From Haloferax elongans ATCC BAA-1513 (GTDB taxonomy: Archaea; Halobacteriota; Halobacteria; Halobacteriales; Haloferacaceae), in NCBI RefSeq assembly GCF_000336755.1, contig NZ_AOLK01000022.1, forward strand, positions 1-64,000: a DNA stretch of 64,000 bases, written 5' to 3'. The notes below the pieces were generated by a model. That model did not search any database. It was given only the letters and a program-made list of their open reading frames with translations, and was not told the origin of the DNA. The translations under genes were made by a program, and so were the position numbers. Shown one piece after another: positions 24,366-33,702 of this stretch; the stretch's first letter is position 1, and the number at the start of each line of letters is the position of its first letter.

Positions 24366-25577
24366 TCACTCGGACCGTAACGCGACCAGCCTCGCAGGAC
24401 CACTCTCGCCGCCCGACTCGACGACAAACACCGAGTCGTGGGCGGGCGTCGGCCCGGTTACCGCTCCGCCCGTGAGTGAGTACTTCCAGCGATGGTTCCC
24501 GAGTCGAACGTCACCGACGCCAATGCCACCCGAGCGGTCGTAGGCGACGACACCACCATCGTCGCTCGTGTCAGACGCGAAGATAGTGTCCCCGGCACCT
24601 GCTGGTGGCGCGAAGAAATCGCCGTCGGACTCCCACGTGAGCGTCCCTTCCCGTTCGTCGTAGGCGTGAATGCCACTGCCGTCTGTCGAAAAGATACGGC
24701 CGGGACCGACGACGAGAGAGCGGTGCGGCGACGAGTCCGGTTGGTGCCAGTCGGTTTTTCCGGCTCGCAGCCCGCCGCGAAGACGGGCGACACCGCCACC
24801 GAACATCCCGACGAAGACATCGTCGTTGACGGTCGCGAGCGCCTGTACCCCACCGGGAACCTTCGTCCGCCACAGTCCGGTCGGTTCGTGTCCGGCTCCG
24901 TTGTCCAAGAACGCGACGACTTCGCCGCCTTCGGTTCCGACGACGGGCTCGCCGAAGTGCGTGGCCAGTGCACGGGCGGGACCGAACACCTTCGTCCGCC
25001 ACTCTATGGTCCCGTCGTCTGTTCGGATTCGGAAGACGTAGCCGTCGGCATCGGCAGCGTAGACGTAGCCAGAACTCCGTTCCGGCCGGACGAGTGGCGC
25101 GCGGACACTCGATTCGGTCGGCGCGTGCCATACTTCCTCGCCGTCGTGGGTGAACGCGAGAACACCTGTTCTCGTCCCCGTCTTTCCGACGTACACGTGG
25201 TCTGAATCGACCGTCACCGGCGACCTGAAGCCGCTTTTAGATTCGACTTCGACCGACCACTTTTCAGTGCCGTCCTCGACGGCGAACGCCCGCAGTCGCT
25301 CGCCTGTCGCGTAGTAGACAGTCTCCTCGAAGACGACGGGACGACCGAGGGCCAGTCCGCCGACCTCGATGCCCCACGCCTCGCTCGGCTTCGACTCGGG
25401 ACCGGTCGCGCGGGGGTTGTAACTCGTTCCTCGTGGGGAGAAGTGCGGCTGCGGCCAATCGGGACGGCCCGCTCCGGTCGAGCCGGTATCGTCGCCGAGG
25501 CATCCGGCGAGACTTGCAATCCCGAGTGCTGAGCCCGCCCCTCCCGACTTCAGTACGTCACGCCGCGTCAGTTTCAC
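24366..25577 (-). CDS. Tat lipoprotein with PQQ-like beta-propeller, B
   Basis: A 403-residue secreted protein. The N-terminus MKLTRRDVLKSGGAG has a Tat motif, and LAGC at 24-27 is the lipobox, so it is probably a lipid-anchored outer-surface protein. The rest is a PQQ-like beta-propeller with repeated blades such as TVYYATGERLRAFAVEDGTEKWS and DHVYVGKTGTRTGVLAF. The GTG start overlaps the stop of its paralogue upstream (GTGA). No quinoprotein dehydrogenase residues are evident; a scaffold or assembly (BamB-like) role is as likely as enzymatic activity. Confidence 0.85.
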   Translation of the reverse strand: MKLTRRDVLKSGGAGSALGIASLAGCLGDDTGSTGAGRPDWPQPHFSPRGTSYNPRATGPESKPSEAWGIEVGGLALGRPVVFEETVYYATGERLRAFAVEDGTEKWSVEVESKSGFRSPVTVDSDHVYVGKTGTRTGVLAFTHDGEEVWHAPTESSVRAPLVRPERSSGYVYAADADGYVFRIRTDDGTIEWRTKVFGPARALATHFGEPVVGTEGGEVVAFLDNGAGHEPTGLWRTKVPGGVQALATVNDDVFVGMFGGGVARLRGGLRAGKTDWHQPDSSPHRSLVVGPGRIFSTDGSGIHAYDEREGTLTWESDGDFFAPPAGAGDTIFASDTSDDGGVVAYDRSGGIGVGDVRLGNHRWKYSLTGGAVTGPTPAHDSVFVVESGGESGPARLVALRSE

Positions 25578-26830
25578 GCGTCATCACCTCCTGCTGCCGC
25601 CGCCGTTCCCGACACGTTCGGTCCGGCAATCGAGTCGTCGGCGACGACGGTCAGACTCATCAGGCCATCAGCTCGCGTTACGGGGCAGAACACGCGGTTG
25701 TCGGTGGCAGCGAGCGAGTGGCCGACGTAGTCTCCGAGCAATATGGACCACCGCTCCCGGCCGTCAAGCGGGCCGGTCCCACCTCGCTTCAGTGCGACCA
25801 GATTGCCTTCGTCGGTGCCGACGTAGACGGTGTCGCCAGCCACAGTCGGAGCCGAGTCGGCGGACGAGTAGGACCACTGTTCGTCGCCCGTCGCGGTATC
25901 GAGCGCGCGAAGGTCGCCTTTCGAACAATACAATCGCTCGCCGTCGAAGGCCAGCCGTTTGTGGACGCCGCGGTCGTCCTCCCAGACGACGCTCCCGTTT
26001 CGCTTCTCCAGCGCGGCGATGCGGTCCCAACCGGCGACGTAGACGCGCTCGTCGCCGACGACGGGCGCGACGGGATTGGCGGTGTTGAGCGACACCTGCC
26101 AGTAGCCGCTACCGTCAGTGCCGAGACAGTAGAGCCGCTGCCCCTCGGTGACGACGAAGACGAGTCCGAGATTGACCGCGAGCGGGTTACGAACCGCGCC
26201 GAAGAGGTCGCGGGTCCACCTCACTTCGCCGGAGTCGAGGTCGACTGCGCAGATGCGTTCGTCCGTGAGACCGACGAACATCGTCCTGCGCTGGTTGGAG
26301 AAGGCGGGTGCGGTGGTCGGAGAACCGGGAAGTTCGATACTCCGAATCTCGCGGCCACTGCGGGCATCGTACACCAGTAGCTCAGTGGAGCGCTGGACCG
26401 TTTGGGTGGGCGTATACAGCGCCCCATCGAGGACGACTGGCGTCGTCCAACTGTCGCCGAGGCCCTCCGAAATGACCTCGCCACCGGTGACATCGACGAT
26501 TTGCAGCGGGTCGTTGGCCGTGTAAGCTAGCGCTCCAATTGCTGCGGGTTCAGCCAGCGGCATCCCGAAGTCGGCTTCGTACTCGACGATGGGGTCCGAA
26601 ACAGCGCCCCCCTCGCGGAGGTACGCGCTGTTGGCGTCGTCGTGGGCGTAAGTGGGCCAGTCGGTGTCGAATTGGACGCCTTCGGGAAAGTCGTCGTCGG
26701 CCGGTGAGTCGTCGCCGAGACAGCCAGCAGTGCCGACTGTCGACAGCGACACGAGCGTCGTCCCGGCCACACCAGAGAGAAATCGTCGCCGGGTCGAGCG
26801 CGGAGAGTCAGACGACGAGCGGGGGGACAT
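25574..26830 (-). CDS. Tat lipoprotein with PQQ-like beta-propeller, A
   Basis: A 418-residue secreted protein starting MSPRSSSDSPRSTRRRFLSG, with Tat motif RRRFLSG and lipobox TAGC near residue 35-38, followed by the same CLGDD lipoprotein linker as its neighbour. Propeller blades are visible, for example RLYCSKGDLRALDTATGDEQWSY and TVYVGTDEGNLVALKRGG. The ATG at 26830 is preferred to a TTG five codons upstream. It is the first gene of a two-gene unit with the similar propeller downstream, pointing to an ancient duplication and joint function at the cell surface. Confidence 0.86.
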   Translation of the reverse strand: MSPRSSSDSPRSTRRRFLSGVAGTTLVSLSTVGTAGCLGDDSPADDDFPEGVQFDTDWPTYAHDDANSAYLREGGAVSDPIVEYEADFGMPLAEPAAIGALAYTANDPLQIVDVTGGEVISEGLGDSWTTPVVLDGALYTPTQTVQRSTELLVYDARSGREIRSIELPGSPTTAPAFSNQRRTMFVGLTDERICAVDLDSGEVRWTRDLFGAVRNPLAVNLGLVFVVTEGQRLYCLGTDGSGYWQVSLNTANPVAPVVGDERVYVAGWDRIAALEKRNGSVVWEDDRGVHKRLAFDGERLYCSKGDLRALDTATGDEQWSYSSADSAPTVAGDTVYVGTDEGNLVALKRGGTGPLDGRERWSILLGDYVGHSLAATDNRVFCPVTRADGLMSLTVVADDSIAGPNVSGTAAAAGGDDA

Positions 26831-26928
26831 ATGCTGGTTGTTCAATATAATCTGTCAAGATTCTTGTGGGCAGGACCGGCTGAGACCGCGTCTCTTTTGC
26901 CCGCGGACCCAATATGTGGGATAACCGA

Positions 26929-28209
26929 ATGGCCCGATACCACATCGAGACGTACGGCTGTACCTCGAACCGCGGTGAGAGCCGCGCCATCGAGTCCGCG
27001 CTCCGCGACGCTGGTCACTACCGCGTCGATGGTCCCGAGGAAGCCGACGTCGCCATCATGAACACCTGTACGGTCGTGGAGAAGACGGAGCGGAACATGC
27101 TCCGTCGGGCCAAAGAACTCGAACAGGAAACTGCCGACCTCATCGTCACCGGTTGTATGGCGCTCGCACAGGGCGACGACTTCCGCGACGAGGGCGTCGA
27201 CGCCCAGATTCTCCACTGGGACGACGTTCCGACCGCCGTCACCAACGGCGAGTGCCCGACGCCCGGCCCCGGCGTCGAGCCGGTGTTAGACGGCATCGTC
27301 GGCATCCTCCCCATCGCCCGCGGGTGCATGTCGAACTGCTCGTACTGCATCACGAAGTTCGCGACCGGCCGCGTTGACTCGCCGTCGGTCCAAGAGAACG
27401 TCGAGAAAGCTCGCGCGCTCGTCCACGCCGGGGCGAAGGAACTCCGAATCACCGGCCAAGACACCGGCGTCTACGGCTGGGACAAAGGCGACCGGAAGCT
27501 CCCCGAACTGCTCGACCGCATCTGCTCGGAAATCGAGGGCGACTTCCGCGTCCGCGTCGGCATGGCCAACCCCGGTGGCGTCCACGGTATCCGGCAGGAA
27601 CTCGCCGACGTGTTCGCGAAGCACGACAAGCTCTACAACTTCATCCACGCGCCCGTCCAGTCGGGTTCCGACGAGGTGCTCGAACACATGCGCCGCCAGC
27701 ACCGCGTGGACAAGTTCCGCGACATCGTCGAGACGTTCGACGAGACGCTCGACTACTGGACGCTCTCGACGGACTTCATCGTCGGCTATCCGACCGAGAC
27801 CGACGAGGACCACGAGCGGTCGATGGACCTCCTGCGCGAGATTCGCCCGGAGAAGGTCAACGTCACGCGGTTCTCGAAGCGCCCCGGCACCGACGCGGCC
27901 AACCTGAAGGGACTCGGCGGGACCATCAAGAAGGAGCGCTCGAAGGAGATGTCCGAAGCGAAGATGGACATCGTCGCCGAGGCCTACGAAGAGATGGTCG
28001 GCACCGAACAGGAGGTACTCGTCGTCCAAGAGGGAACCGGCGACTCCGTGAAGTGCCGCGACGCGGCGTACCGCCAGATTATCGTCCAGAACGCCTCCGA
28101 ACACGGTCTCGAACCAGGCGACTTCACTCACGTCGAGGTCACTGCACACCAGACGGTGTACGCCTTCGGCGAACCTGTCGAGAAGCGCGCCGAACCGAAA
28201 GCCGCCTGA
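26929..28209 (+). CDS. tRNA N6-threonylcarbamoyladenosine (t6A37) methylthiotransferase
   Basis: A 426-residue methylthiotransferase of the archaeal e-MtaB/CDKAL1 type that converts t6A37 to ms2t6A in tRNA. The N-terminal UPF0004 domain holds cluster cysteines C11, C47 and C76. The radical-SAM motif is C133-MSN-C137-SY-C140. A TRAM RNA-binding domain closes the protein (about 365-420). The ATG at 26929 is chosen over 26914 because TTTTG near 26898 sits about 27 bases upstream, as for a leaderless message, and MARYHIETYGC matches the family. Confidence 0.94.
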   Translation: MARYHIETYGCTSNRGESRAIESALRDAGHYRVDGPEEADVAIMNTCTVVEKTERNMLRRAKELEQETADLIVTGCMALAQGDDFRDEGVDAQILHWDDVPTAVTNGECPTPGPGVEPVLDGIVGILPIARGCMSNCSYCITKFATGRVDSPSVQENVEKARALVHAGAKELRITGQDTGVYGWDKGDRKLPELLDRICSEIEGDFRVRVGMANPGGVHGIRQELADVFAKHDKLYNFIHAPVQSGSDEVLEHMRRQHRVDKFRDIVETFDETLDYWTLSTDFIVGYPTETDEDHERSMDLLREIRPEKVNVTRFSKRPGTDAANLKGLGGTIKKERSKEMSEAKMDIVAEAYEEMVGTEQEVLVVQEGTGDSVKCRDAAYRQIIVQNASEHGLEPGDFTHVEVTAHQTVYAFGEPVEKRAEPKAA

Positions 28210-28216
28210 GCCGCGA

Positions 28217-28224
28217 CGCTTTTT
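28217..28224 (+). terminator. T-run between convergent genes
   Basis: CGCTTTTTTC follows the methylthiotransferase stop by seven bases and ends at the stop of the convergent methyltransferase gene. U-rich tracts terminate haloarchaeal transcripts; there is no clear hairpin. Confidence 0.45.
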
Positions 28225-28974
28225 TCAGGGCGTTATCGACCAGACGAGTTCGTCTTCGACCGATTGGACCGGCTCTCCGTCGAGATTCGTGAGTCGCCAC
28301 GACGACGCGCCGGCGAGTCGCAACAGGAGTTCGAACTCGCGTTTCGTAAGCGACGCGACGCGGTAGGTCTCGGAGACGACCACCTCGTCGTGCTGGTCGA
28401 ACAGGACTTTCTCGCCTTTGACGATGCCCTCGACTTCGTCCTCGAAGTCGGCGCGGTGGAGCACTCGATAGCTCTCGTCACCGATTTCGACCTGCTCGGT
28501 CTCTTCGATACCGTAGTTCTCGATGATGAACTCACAGTCGTGAGCGTAGAAGTTCACCACCAACTCCCCGTCGTCGGCAGTGGCGGCGAGGAGTGACCGG
28601 AGTGCGGCCAGTTGGTCGTCGATGGTCAGATTGTGGAGAAACGCCCGAAACGGGACGATGACGAGGTCGTAGGGCTCTTCGACGGTGAATTCGCGCATGT
28701 CTGCACGCCGGACGTCAGGTTCGAGTCCCTCGGCGTACGCTTTCGTCTTGAGTCGGTCGAGCATCCCCGACGAGAGGTCGATACCGGACGCGTCGATTCC
28801 TTCCCGCAGGAGTTCGAGATAGATACGGCCAGTCCCACAGCCGACCTCTAACACCCGCCCGTCGACGTCGCGGGCGCGGTCGAGATAGTACTGGACATCG
28901 TCAGTCGGCGTCTGCTCCGCATCGTACACGGTGGCCCACGCGTCGTAGAACCCAGCGACGCCATCCGAATCCAT
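28225..28974 (-). CDS. Class I SAM-dependent methyltransferase
   Basis: A 249-residue methyltransferase. Motif I is VLEVGCGTGR at residues 41-50; the acidic post-I motif IDLSSGML follows, then DLVIVPFRAFLHN as motif IV. The C-terminal third carries a beta-rich cap of a kind seen in small-molecule methyltransferases. The substrate is unknown. It is convergent with the tRNA methylthiotransferase, which says nothing about a shared role. Confidence 0.86.
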   Translation of the reverse strand: MDSDGVAGFYDAWATVYDAEQTPTDDVQYYLDRARDVDGRVLEVGCGTGRIYLELLREGIDASGIDLSSGMLDRLKTKAYAEGLEPDVRRADMREFTVEEPYDLVIVPFRAFLHNLTIDDQLAALRSLLAATADDGELVVNFYAHDCEFIIENYGIEETEQVEIGDESYRVLHRADFEDEVEGIVKGEKVLFDQHDEVVVSETYRVASLTKREFELLLRLAGASSWRLTNLDGEPVQSVEDELVWSITP

Positions 28975-29092
28975 AGCTGTTTTGCGTCCGATTCGCCCAT
29001 AAACCTTCGCTCGGTGTCACGAGGGGTTTGAAAACAGAGTGGGTGGCCGAACACCACGGCACTCGATTACTCGTCGCGGTGAGGGCAGTCCG

Positions 29093-29566
29093 TTACTCGT
29101 CGCGGCCAGACACACCACCGCCACCGACTCGGAGGAACATCCCCTTCGAGGCCGGGGCGGTCGGTTCGAACCCCCATCGGTCGTAAAACCCGTCCACGTC
29201 GGCGAGGAGGTTCACGAATGCAGTCGGCGGTGCCTCCCGGTCGAGGTAGTCGACGAGGGCGTCCATGATGCGAGTTCCGAGTCCCTGTCCCTGATGGTCG
29301 GGGTGAACCGCCACGTCGACGACCTGATAGACTGTGCCGCCGTCGCCGACGAGTCGGCCCATGCCGACGATTTCCTCGGATTCGTCCCCACCAGTGCCGT
29401 CTTCGCCCGCTCTGTTCTCGGCGACGACGCTCACGCCGAACGTCGTGTTCGGGAGGCCGCGCTTCGCTGCGTCGAGCGACCGAGGTGCCATATCGGCGGC
29501 ATCGCGGAGGGCGACGTACGTCTCGGGGTCGGGGAACTCGGCAACAATATCGTACGAGAGAGCCAT
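29093..29566 (-). CDS. GNAT-family N-acetyltransferase
   Basis: A 157-residue acetyltransferase. The acetyl-CoA pyrophosphate loop is VHPDHQGQGLGTRIM near residues 91-105, preceded by the beta strand VYQVVDVAV. The closing FYDRWGFEPT is the common GNAT C-terminal motif. A polar insert (NRAGEDGTGGDESEE) sits in the beta2-beta3 turn. Substrate unknown. It is divergent from the signal peptidase gene 84 bases away. Confidence 0.9.
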   Translation of the reverse strand: MALSYDIVAEFPDPETYVALRDAADMAPRSLDAAKRGLPNTTFGVSVVAENRAGEDGTGGDESEEIVGMGRLVGDGGTVYQVVDVAVHPDHQGQGLGTRIMDALVDYLDREAPPTAFVNLLADVDGFYDRWGFEPTAPASKGMFLRVGGGGVSGRDE

Positions 29567-29649
29567 ACGGGTAGTGAGACAACAGTCGGTCGTAACCGTT
29601 CTGCCCGCAAAACCAACAAATTATTGTCATTTATTCCCGTCTATTCGTT

Positions 29650-30240
29650 GTGTCCTCCGACAGCCCGTCACTCTGGCGTCTCTTCGCTGGAGATGTCCTC
29701 CAGACGCTCGCTGCAGTCGCTCTCGTCGCTGTCCTCCTCTTTGCCGTCACCGGTGTCTGGCCGCCGATGGTCGCGATAGAAAGCCCTAGTATGGAACCGC
29801 ATCTCGAACGCGGAGACCTCGTCATCGTCTCCGAAGAGGGGCGATACGCAGGCCCCGCAGCAGACGAGCATGGTGTCGTCACGGCCAACGAGAGCAATGG
29901 ATACGGCCGAATCGGGGAGACAGGGGATGTGATAATTTTCTCCCCACCGTCGAGAGAGGAGTCACCGATAATCCACCGGGCGGTGTTCTACGTCGAGAAG
30001 GGCGAAAACTGGTACGACGAGGCGAACCACTCGTACGTCGACGGTGCCGACTCCTGTGCGGAGTTGTGGCACTGTCCCGCGCCGCATTCGGGGTACATCA
30101 CCCGCGGCGACAACAACGAGTACTACGACCAGGCGAAGGACATCGCACCGCCGGTTCGTCCGTCGTGGGTTCGCTCGAAAGCGCAGTTCCACGCGCCGTA
30201 TCTCGGGTCGCTCCGACTGGAGTTCAAGGCCTTCTTTTGA
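29650..30240 (+). CDS. S26 family (Sec11-type) signal peptidase
   Basis: A 196-residue membrane peptidase. One N-terminal helix spans about 17-36. Box B is IESPSMEPHL with nucleophile S47; H109 in PIIHRAV takes the place of the bacterial general-base Lys, which is the archaeal/ER Sec11 pattern, and D154/D160 in TRGDNNEYYD complete the active site. It removes Sec (and perhaps Tat) signal peptides. GTG start at 29650. A loop with two Cys (DSCAELWHCP) may form an extracellular disulfide. Confidence 0.93.
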   Translation: MSSDSPSLWRLFAGDVLQTLAAVALVAVLLFAVTGVWPPMVAIESPSMEPHLERGDLVIVSEEGRYAGPAADEHGVVTANESNGYGRIGETGDVIIFSPPSREESPIIHRAVFYVEKGENWYDEANHSYVDGADSCAELWHCPAPHSGYITRGDNNEYYDQAKDIAPPVRPSWVRSKAQFHAPYLGSLRLEFKAFF

Positions 30241-30267
30241 CCACCGAGAGGATAGTCGCCGCGACGG

Positions 30268-31203
30268 TTATCGGTCGCCGCCGTCCGGAGAGAACGCGGT
30301 AAAGCGCTCCGTGTCGGTGTCGTCTTCTTTCCACTCGCCGAGTTCTCTGGGGTCGACGTGGACGAACACGTCGTCGACCTCGTCGATTTCCTGAATCGCA
30401 CCGACGACCCACGACTCGATGTCGTGGGCCTCGGCGAGCGTCATGTCGCCTTCGACTTCGATGTGGAGACTCACGTCGATTTCCGGGCCGACGTAGTGCG
30501 CGACGACGTCGTGTGCCCCGTAGACGTCAGGGTGTGAGAGCGCCGTCTGCACGATGAGCGCGCGGAGGTACTCCGGCGGCGCGGCACCGACGAGGTAGCT
30601 CACGTTGTCGCGGACGATTTCGAACCCCGTGTAGATGACACCGAGGGAGACAACCATCGCGGCGAGTGGGTCAAGGACGGGATACCCCGCCTGACTGCCG
30701 AGAACACCGACGAGCGCGGCGGCGGCGGTGAGGATGTCGTTTCGGTTGTCCAGACCGGCGGCGACGAGGGCCGGAGAGTTCCGTTCGCGGCCGACACGGT
30801 CGCAGTAGCGATAGAGGCCGTATTTGAACACCGCGGCAGCGACGAGGACTAATACACCGAGTGTCCCTGCAGAGCCGCCGTAGGTGTCGTTGAGGATGCT
30901 CGTCGTACTCTGCCAGAGAATCGCACCCCCCGCCGCGAAGACACCCACAGCGACGAAAAGCGAGACGAACGGTTCGATTCGCTCGTGACCGTGGGGGTGT
31001 TCGAAGTCCGGCGGCTTCGTCGTGAGATACAGCCCGGCGAGGATAATCGTACTGTAGACGGTGTCTGCGAGGCTGTTCACCGCCTCGGACCCGACCGCCA
31101 AGCTCCCCGTCGACCACCACACTGCCCCTTTCCCGAGGACGAGTAGCAGGTTCGCCACGAGGACGACGACACCGACCCGACGGATGGCCCGTTTCCGCTC
31201 CAT
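30268..31203 (-). CDS. Cation diffusion facilitator, possibly Mn-type
   Basis: A 311-residue CDF transporter with six helices and a cytosolic metal-binding C-terminal domain (about 210-290) containing HDVVAHYVGPEIDVSLHIEVEG-like strands. Site A residues read N43xxxD47 in TM2 (EAVNSLADT) and D152xxxD156 in TM5 (GLDNRNDIL). Zinc CDFs usually have His at one of these positions; the Asn/Asp set is closer to what I recall for manganese exporters. The HPHGH loop is present. Substrate specificity is therefore inferred, not shown. It is convergent with the signal peptidase gene. Confidence 0.88.
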   Translation of the reverse strand: MERKRAIRRVGVVVLVANLLLVLGKGAVWWSTGSLAVGSEAVNSLADTVYSTIILAGLYLTTKPPDFEHPHGHERIEPFVSLFVAVGVFAAGGAILWQSTTSILNDTYGGSAGTLGVLVLVAAAVFKYGLYRYCDRVGRERNSPALVAAGLDNRNDILTAAAALVGVLGSQAGYPVLDPLAAMVVSLGVIYTGFEIVRDNVSYLVGAAPPEYLRALIVQTALSHPDVYGAHDVVAHYVGPEIDVSLHIEVEGDMTLAEAHDIESWVVGAIQEIDEVDDVFVHVDPRELGEWKEDDTDTERFTAFSPDGGDR

Positions 31204-31284
31204 TACCGTGGCTTTCGAACGGGGGGTTAAAATCAGCTTCGGGCTATTGAGGCCTTTTAGACGAGCTTCACGAGAGTTTTAGAT

Positions 31285-31845
31285 TCAGTCTAAATCAAGA
31301 AAGGCGGCTTCGCCGTCGTCGCCGACGACCGCCTCGTCGAGGTCGGCAAAGGCGTCGTGGAGTTGGTCGTAGGAGTCGTCCAACGCCTGTACGAGCACTT
31401 TCGTGTCCGAGATGACGGGCATGAAGTTGGTGTCGCCGTTCCAGCGCGGGACGACGTGGGTGTGGAGGTGGTCGTCGATAGACCCACCCGCAGCCGAACT
31501 GCCGAGGTTCTCGCCCGCGTTGAAGCCGTGGGGGTCGAACGCGGCGTCGAGCGCGTCGAGCGTCCGTGACTTGAGGCGGGCGTGGTCGAGGAGTTCTTCG
31601 TCGGAGAGCTCAGTGAAGTCGCCGGTGTGTCGGTACGGGATGACCATCACGTGACCGGGCGCGTAAGGGGAGTTGTTGAGGATGACGAACGAGTGTTCCG
31701 AGCGCGCGACGATTTTGCTCTCGGCGTCGTCGTCGCGCTCGGGGAGTGCACAGAAGGGACAGAAGTCCTCGTCCGCATCTTCGGCGCCTTGGTCGCCGTC
31801 CCGCGTCACCCACTCGATACGCCACGGTGCGAACAGTTGGTCCAT
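31285..31845 (-). CDS. HIT-family hydrolase
   Basis: A 186-residue histidine-triad protein with the active-site motif H126-L-H128-T-H130-VV and a C29-PF-C32 pair that, with a His, probably binds zinc as in many archaeal HIT proteins. Members hydrolyse nucleotide conjugates such as AMP-lysine or diadenosine polyphosphates. It follows map by 51 bases on the same strand, so both may share a transcript. Confidence 0.92.
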   Translation of the reverse strand: MDQLFAPWRIEWVTRDGDQGAEDADEDFCPFCALPERDDDAESKIVARSEHSFVILNNSPYAPGHVMVIPYRHTGDFTELSDEELLDHARLKSRTLDALDAAFDPHGFNAGENLGSSAAGGSIDDHLHTHVVPRWNGDTNFMPVISDTKVLVQALDDSYDQLHDAFADLDEAVVGDDGEAAFLDLD

Positions 31846-31896
31846 GAGGGGGTGAAGGGACGGGGGGATGCAAGCGGTTTCGGTCTCTGAACGCGA

Positions 31897-32787
31897 CTAC
31901 TTGGTGATGTTCTCGTAGCCGTCTTCGGTGACGATGACGGTGTGTTCGGCCTGCCCGACCAGCGCACCGTCTTCTTCCTTCAGGACGGGGTAGCCACGGA
32001 AGACGCCCTGCTGTTCGAGACGACGAATCGCCATCTCGGAGCGGCCGCCGTCGAACCAGCGAGCCGCGAAGGGAAGCAGTTTGTAGTCCTCGCGGACCTC
32101 ATCGAGGAGTTTGCGCGACATCCGGTCGCGGACCGAGCGATCGTTGACGAGGCTGTAAATCTCGTTTTTCGAGCCTTCGGTGACTTTACCGGAGCCGTCG
32201 GTGGCGAAGGGTTCGATTGCGATGACGTCGCCGACTTCGAGTTCCGTGCCGCGTTCTGCGCCGCGGTTCGGGATGGTCGGGTCGGTGTGGGCGTCCCACC
32301 GCTCGACGCCGTGCCCGGAGAGGTTGAGAACCGGCGTGTAGCCGTAGCCGCGGATGACGTCCTCGATTTCGGCACCGATGTGAGCCGTGTCTGCACCCGC
32401 CTCGACCATGTCGAGGGCGGCGTCGAGCGCCTCTTCGGCGGCCTCGGGAATCTCCGGGTTGCCGGAGAGGTCGATGGTCACTGCCGCGTCGGCGATGTAG
32501 CCGTCGATGTGAACGCCGAGGTCGAGACAGACCATGTCCTCACCGAAGACGGTGTCGTCGTCCCGGCCGGGGCTCGCGTGCGACGCCTCTTCGTTGACGC
32601 TGATGTTGGCAGGGAACGCACAGCCGTCTGCGAGTTCGCGGATGCGCCCTTCGGCGTACTCCGCGACTTCGAGGTGGGTGACCCCGGGTTCGACCATCTC
32701 GGCCGCCTCGTCCATCACCGTGCGGAGTACCTCCCCCGCTTCCTGATACTTTTCGACCGTCTCGTCGTCGAGGGGTCCGATACTCAT
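31897..32787 (-). CDS. map: Methionine aminopeptidase, type II
   Basis: A 296-residue archaeal methionine aminopeptidase that removes initiator Met. The dinuclear metal ligands lie in LDLGVHIDGYIADAAVTIDL (two Asp), NLSGHGV (His) and AIEPFATDGSGKV (Glu), with the closing QAEHTVIV (Glu). The 60-residue helical insert typical of type II is present (about 190-250). The start at 32787 gives MSIGPLDDETVEKY; longer starts enter the promoter region. Confidence 0.96.
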   Translation of the reverse strand: MSIGPLDDETVEKYQEAGEVLRTVMDEAAEMVEPGVTHLEVAEYAEGRIRELADGCAFPANISVNEEASHASPGRDDDTVFGEDMVCLDLGVHIDGYIADAAVTIDLSGNPEIPEAAEEALDAALDMVEAGADTAHIGAEIEDVIRGYGYTPVLNLSGHGVERWDAHTDPTIPNRGAERGTELEVGDVIAIEPFATDGSGKVTEGSKNEIYSLVNDRSVRDRMSRKLLDEVREDYKLLPFAARWFDGGRSEMAIRRLEQQGVFRGYPVLKEEDGALVGQAEHTVIVTEDGYENITK

Positions 32788-32934
32788 GTCCGCGACTTCG
32801 GGACGCCGTGGGAAAGCGATTGCGGGACGAAATCGGAGTCTGCCACACACTGTCGTATGACTATATAGCTCAAATTTCCACAACTAGCAAACCTTTCTTA
32901 ACCCCAGAGCATTCGTATCGGAAGACAGACCCAC
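32788..32934. promoter_or_regulatory. Divergent promoter region of map and the PPP phosphatase
   Basis: A 147-base spacer with two TATA-like stretches: ACTATATAG near 32858-32866 and CTTTCTTAAC near 32892-32901. The first is placed for map (minus), the second about 35-40 bases before the plus-strand ATG. Confidence 0.4.
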
Positions 32935-33636
32935 ATGAGCGCACTTTCCTTCCATCCCGACGTCGCCGAGCAGCACCTTCGAGTGGATATCGACGACTGG
33001 AACGACGTGTACGTCGTCGGCGACGTTCACGGGTGCCTGTCCGCGCTTGAACGCTTAGTCGACCGCCTCGACCCCTCCGACGACGACCTCGTCGTCTTCG
33101 TCGGCGACCTCGTTCGGAAAGGCCCGGACAGCAAGGGCGTCGTCGACTACGTTCGCGAGCGCGACAACTTCCTCACGGTCCGCGGGAACAACGAAGAGAA
33201 ACTCATCCGCGGAACGAAAGAAATCGACGCGCTCACCGACGAGGACCTCGACTGGATGGAGTCGCTGCCGGTCGCAATCTCGTGGGAAGACACGCTCGTC
33301 GTCCACGGCGGCGTCCACCCCGAAGTCCCGCTCGAAGAACACGACGTGGACAAGTTACAGAACACGCGGGCGATGAACCCCGGTGACAGCTACGACGGCC
33401 CGTTCTGGTTCGAACACTACGACGGCCCCGAGCGCGTCTTCTTCGGCCACACCGTCATGGCTCACCCAGCGGTCTTCCAGCACGCCATGGGTCTCGACAC
33501 CGGCGCGGTCTACGGCGGCACGCTCACCGCCTACGACTTCTACGACGACGACCTCGTCAGCATCGACGTAGACATGACCCACGAGTCGCGCAAGGACTCG
33601 AAGATTCTCGAACCCCGGCAGCCCGCGCTGGTCTGA
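32935..33636 (+). CDS. Metallophosphoesterase, PPP-family phosphatase
   Basis: A 233-residue calcineurin-like phosphatase with all three PPP motifs: GDVHG (29-33), GDLVRKGPDS (57-66) and RGNNE (83-87), where Asn-Asn replaces the usual Asn-His, plus LVVHGGVHP near 120 and FGHT later. These hold two metal ions. The family covers Ser/Thr protein phosphatases and ApaH-like dinucleotide hydrolases; the short length and RGNNE fit the bacterial/archaeal PPP group. No context decides the substrate. Confidence 0.9.
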   Translation: MSALSFHPDVAEQHLRVDIDDWNDVYVVGDVHGCLSALERLVDRLDPSDDDLVVFVGDLVRKGPDSKGVVDYVRERDNFLTVRGNNEEKLIRGTKEIDALTDEDLDWMESLPVAISWEDTLVVHGGVHPEVPLEEHDVDKLQNTRAMNPGDSYDGPFWFEHYDGPERVFFGHTVMAHPAVFQHAMGLDTGAVYGGTLTAYDFYDDDLVSIDVDMTHESRKDSKILEPRQPALV

Positions 33637-33702
33637 GGTCGCTCCAGCGACGTGCCAAAAGAATAGTGCCGCCGAGTCAGGGTCGGCTTCCCCGACTCCT
33701 GC

